Shown one piece after another: positions 63,926 to 64,000 of a stretch of DNA of 64,000 nucleotides. A model generated the notes under the pieces. The model saw only the letters and a list, made by a program, of their open reading frames with translations. It did no database searches and was not told the DNA's origin. Source of the stretch: Lamellibrachia columna (lineage: Eukaryota; Annelida; Polychaeta; Sabellida; Siboglinidae); contig OY759268.1 of NCBI GenBank assembly GCA_963662155.1, positions 57,777,469 through 57,841,468 of the forward strand, in the 5' to 3' direction. Numbering within the stretch: the first letter of the stretch is position 1; every line of letters begins with the position of its first letter. The position numbers and the translations under genes are program-made.

Positions 63926-64000
63926 TTGAGGCGTTTTTGTTGAGACCAAACACCGATTCCGACACAAAGTCACGGACCTGTTCGCAGTAGCGTTCGCTAG

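Overview
This is a window of animal nuclear DNA. It has GT-AG introns of 0.26 to 10.6 kb, no bacterial gene structure, long (TA)n tracts, many minisatellites, and a mixed load of CR1-like and other LINEs, Ty1/copia, Penelope-like and TIR transposons. The satellite-bearing non-coding elements and the repeat mix fit a marine or freshwater invertebrate, perhaps a lophotrochozoan such as a mollusc. That placement is an inference with low confidence.

The one convincing host gene is on the + strand. Eleven exons between 20641 and 61525 splice in phase into 534 codons plus a stop. They encode an IRE1/RNase L-type protein: a serine/threonine kinase domain followed by a KEN ribonuclease domain and a Ser/Thr-rich tail. 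The first exons lie upstream or were not recognised. HRD is intact. DFG is DFD, as I recall it is in vertebrate RNase L. The KEN R-N-x3-H motif is present, so RNA cleavage looks possible.

Layout. 1-6450: LINE remnants and satellite-rich composite repeats. 6575-9965: a decayed CR1-like LINE with a PHD-type ORF1, its RT gene broken by a 25-bp minisatellite. 10020-14850: satellites, and a 15-bp minisatellite into which an internally deleted copia element (10925-13706, TSD ACAAC) has inserted. 16150-20010: a LINE 3' half, a THAP remnant and an endonuclease scrap. 20641-61525: the kinase-KEN gene, whose introns hold nearly everything else. These intronic contents are a long-TIR element (about 23390-28090), a Penelope-like remnant (29427-30204), a 5.2-kb 47-bp minisatellite with a 1363-bp higher-order duplication, a pogo-like element with a perfect 85-nt palindrome, two closely related CR1 copies, a 3.7-kb composite element that splits another CR1 copy, and a 3.9-kb TIR transposon (56674-60574, TSD TA) carrying a broken copy of a recurrent uncharacterised gene family.

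Downstream of the gene, 61765-62945 is a tandem array rich in CTCF-like, YY1-like, CRE, CACGTG and DR1 motifs and short TTAGGG-like blocks. It leads into GC-richer DNA with a possible membrane-protein ORF at 63602.
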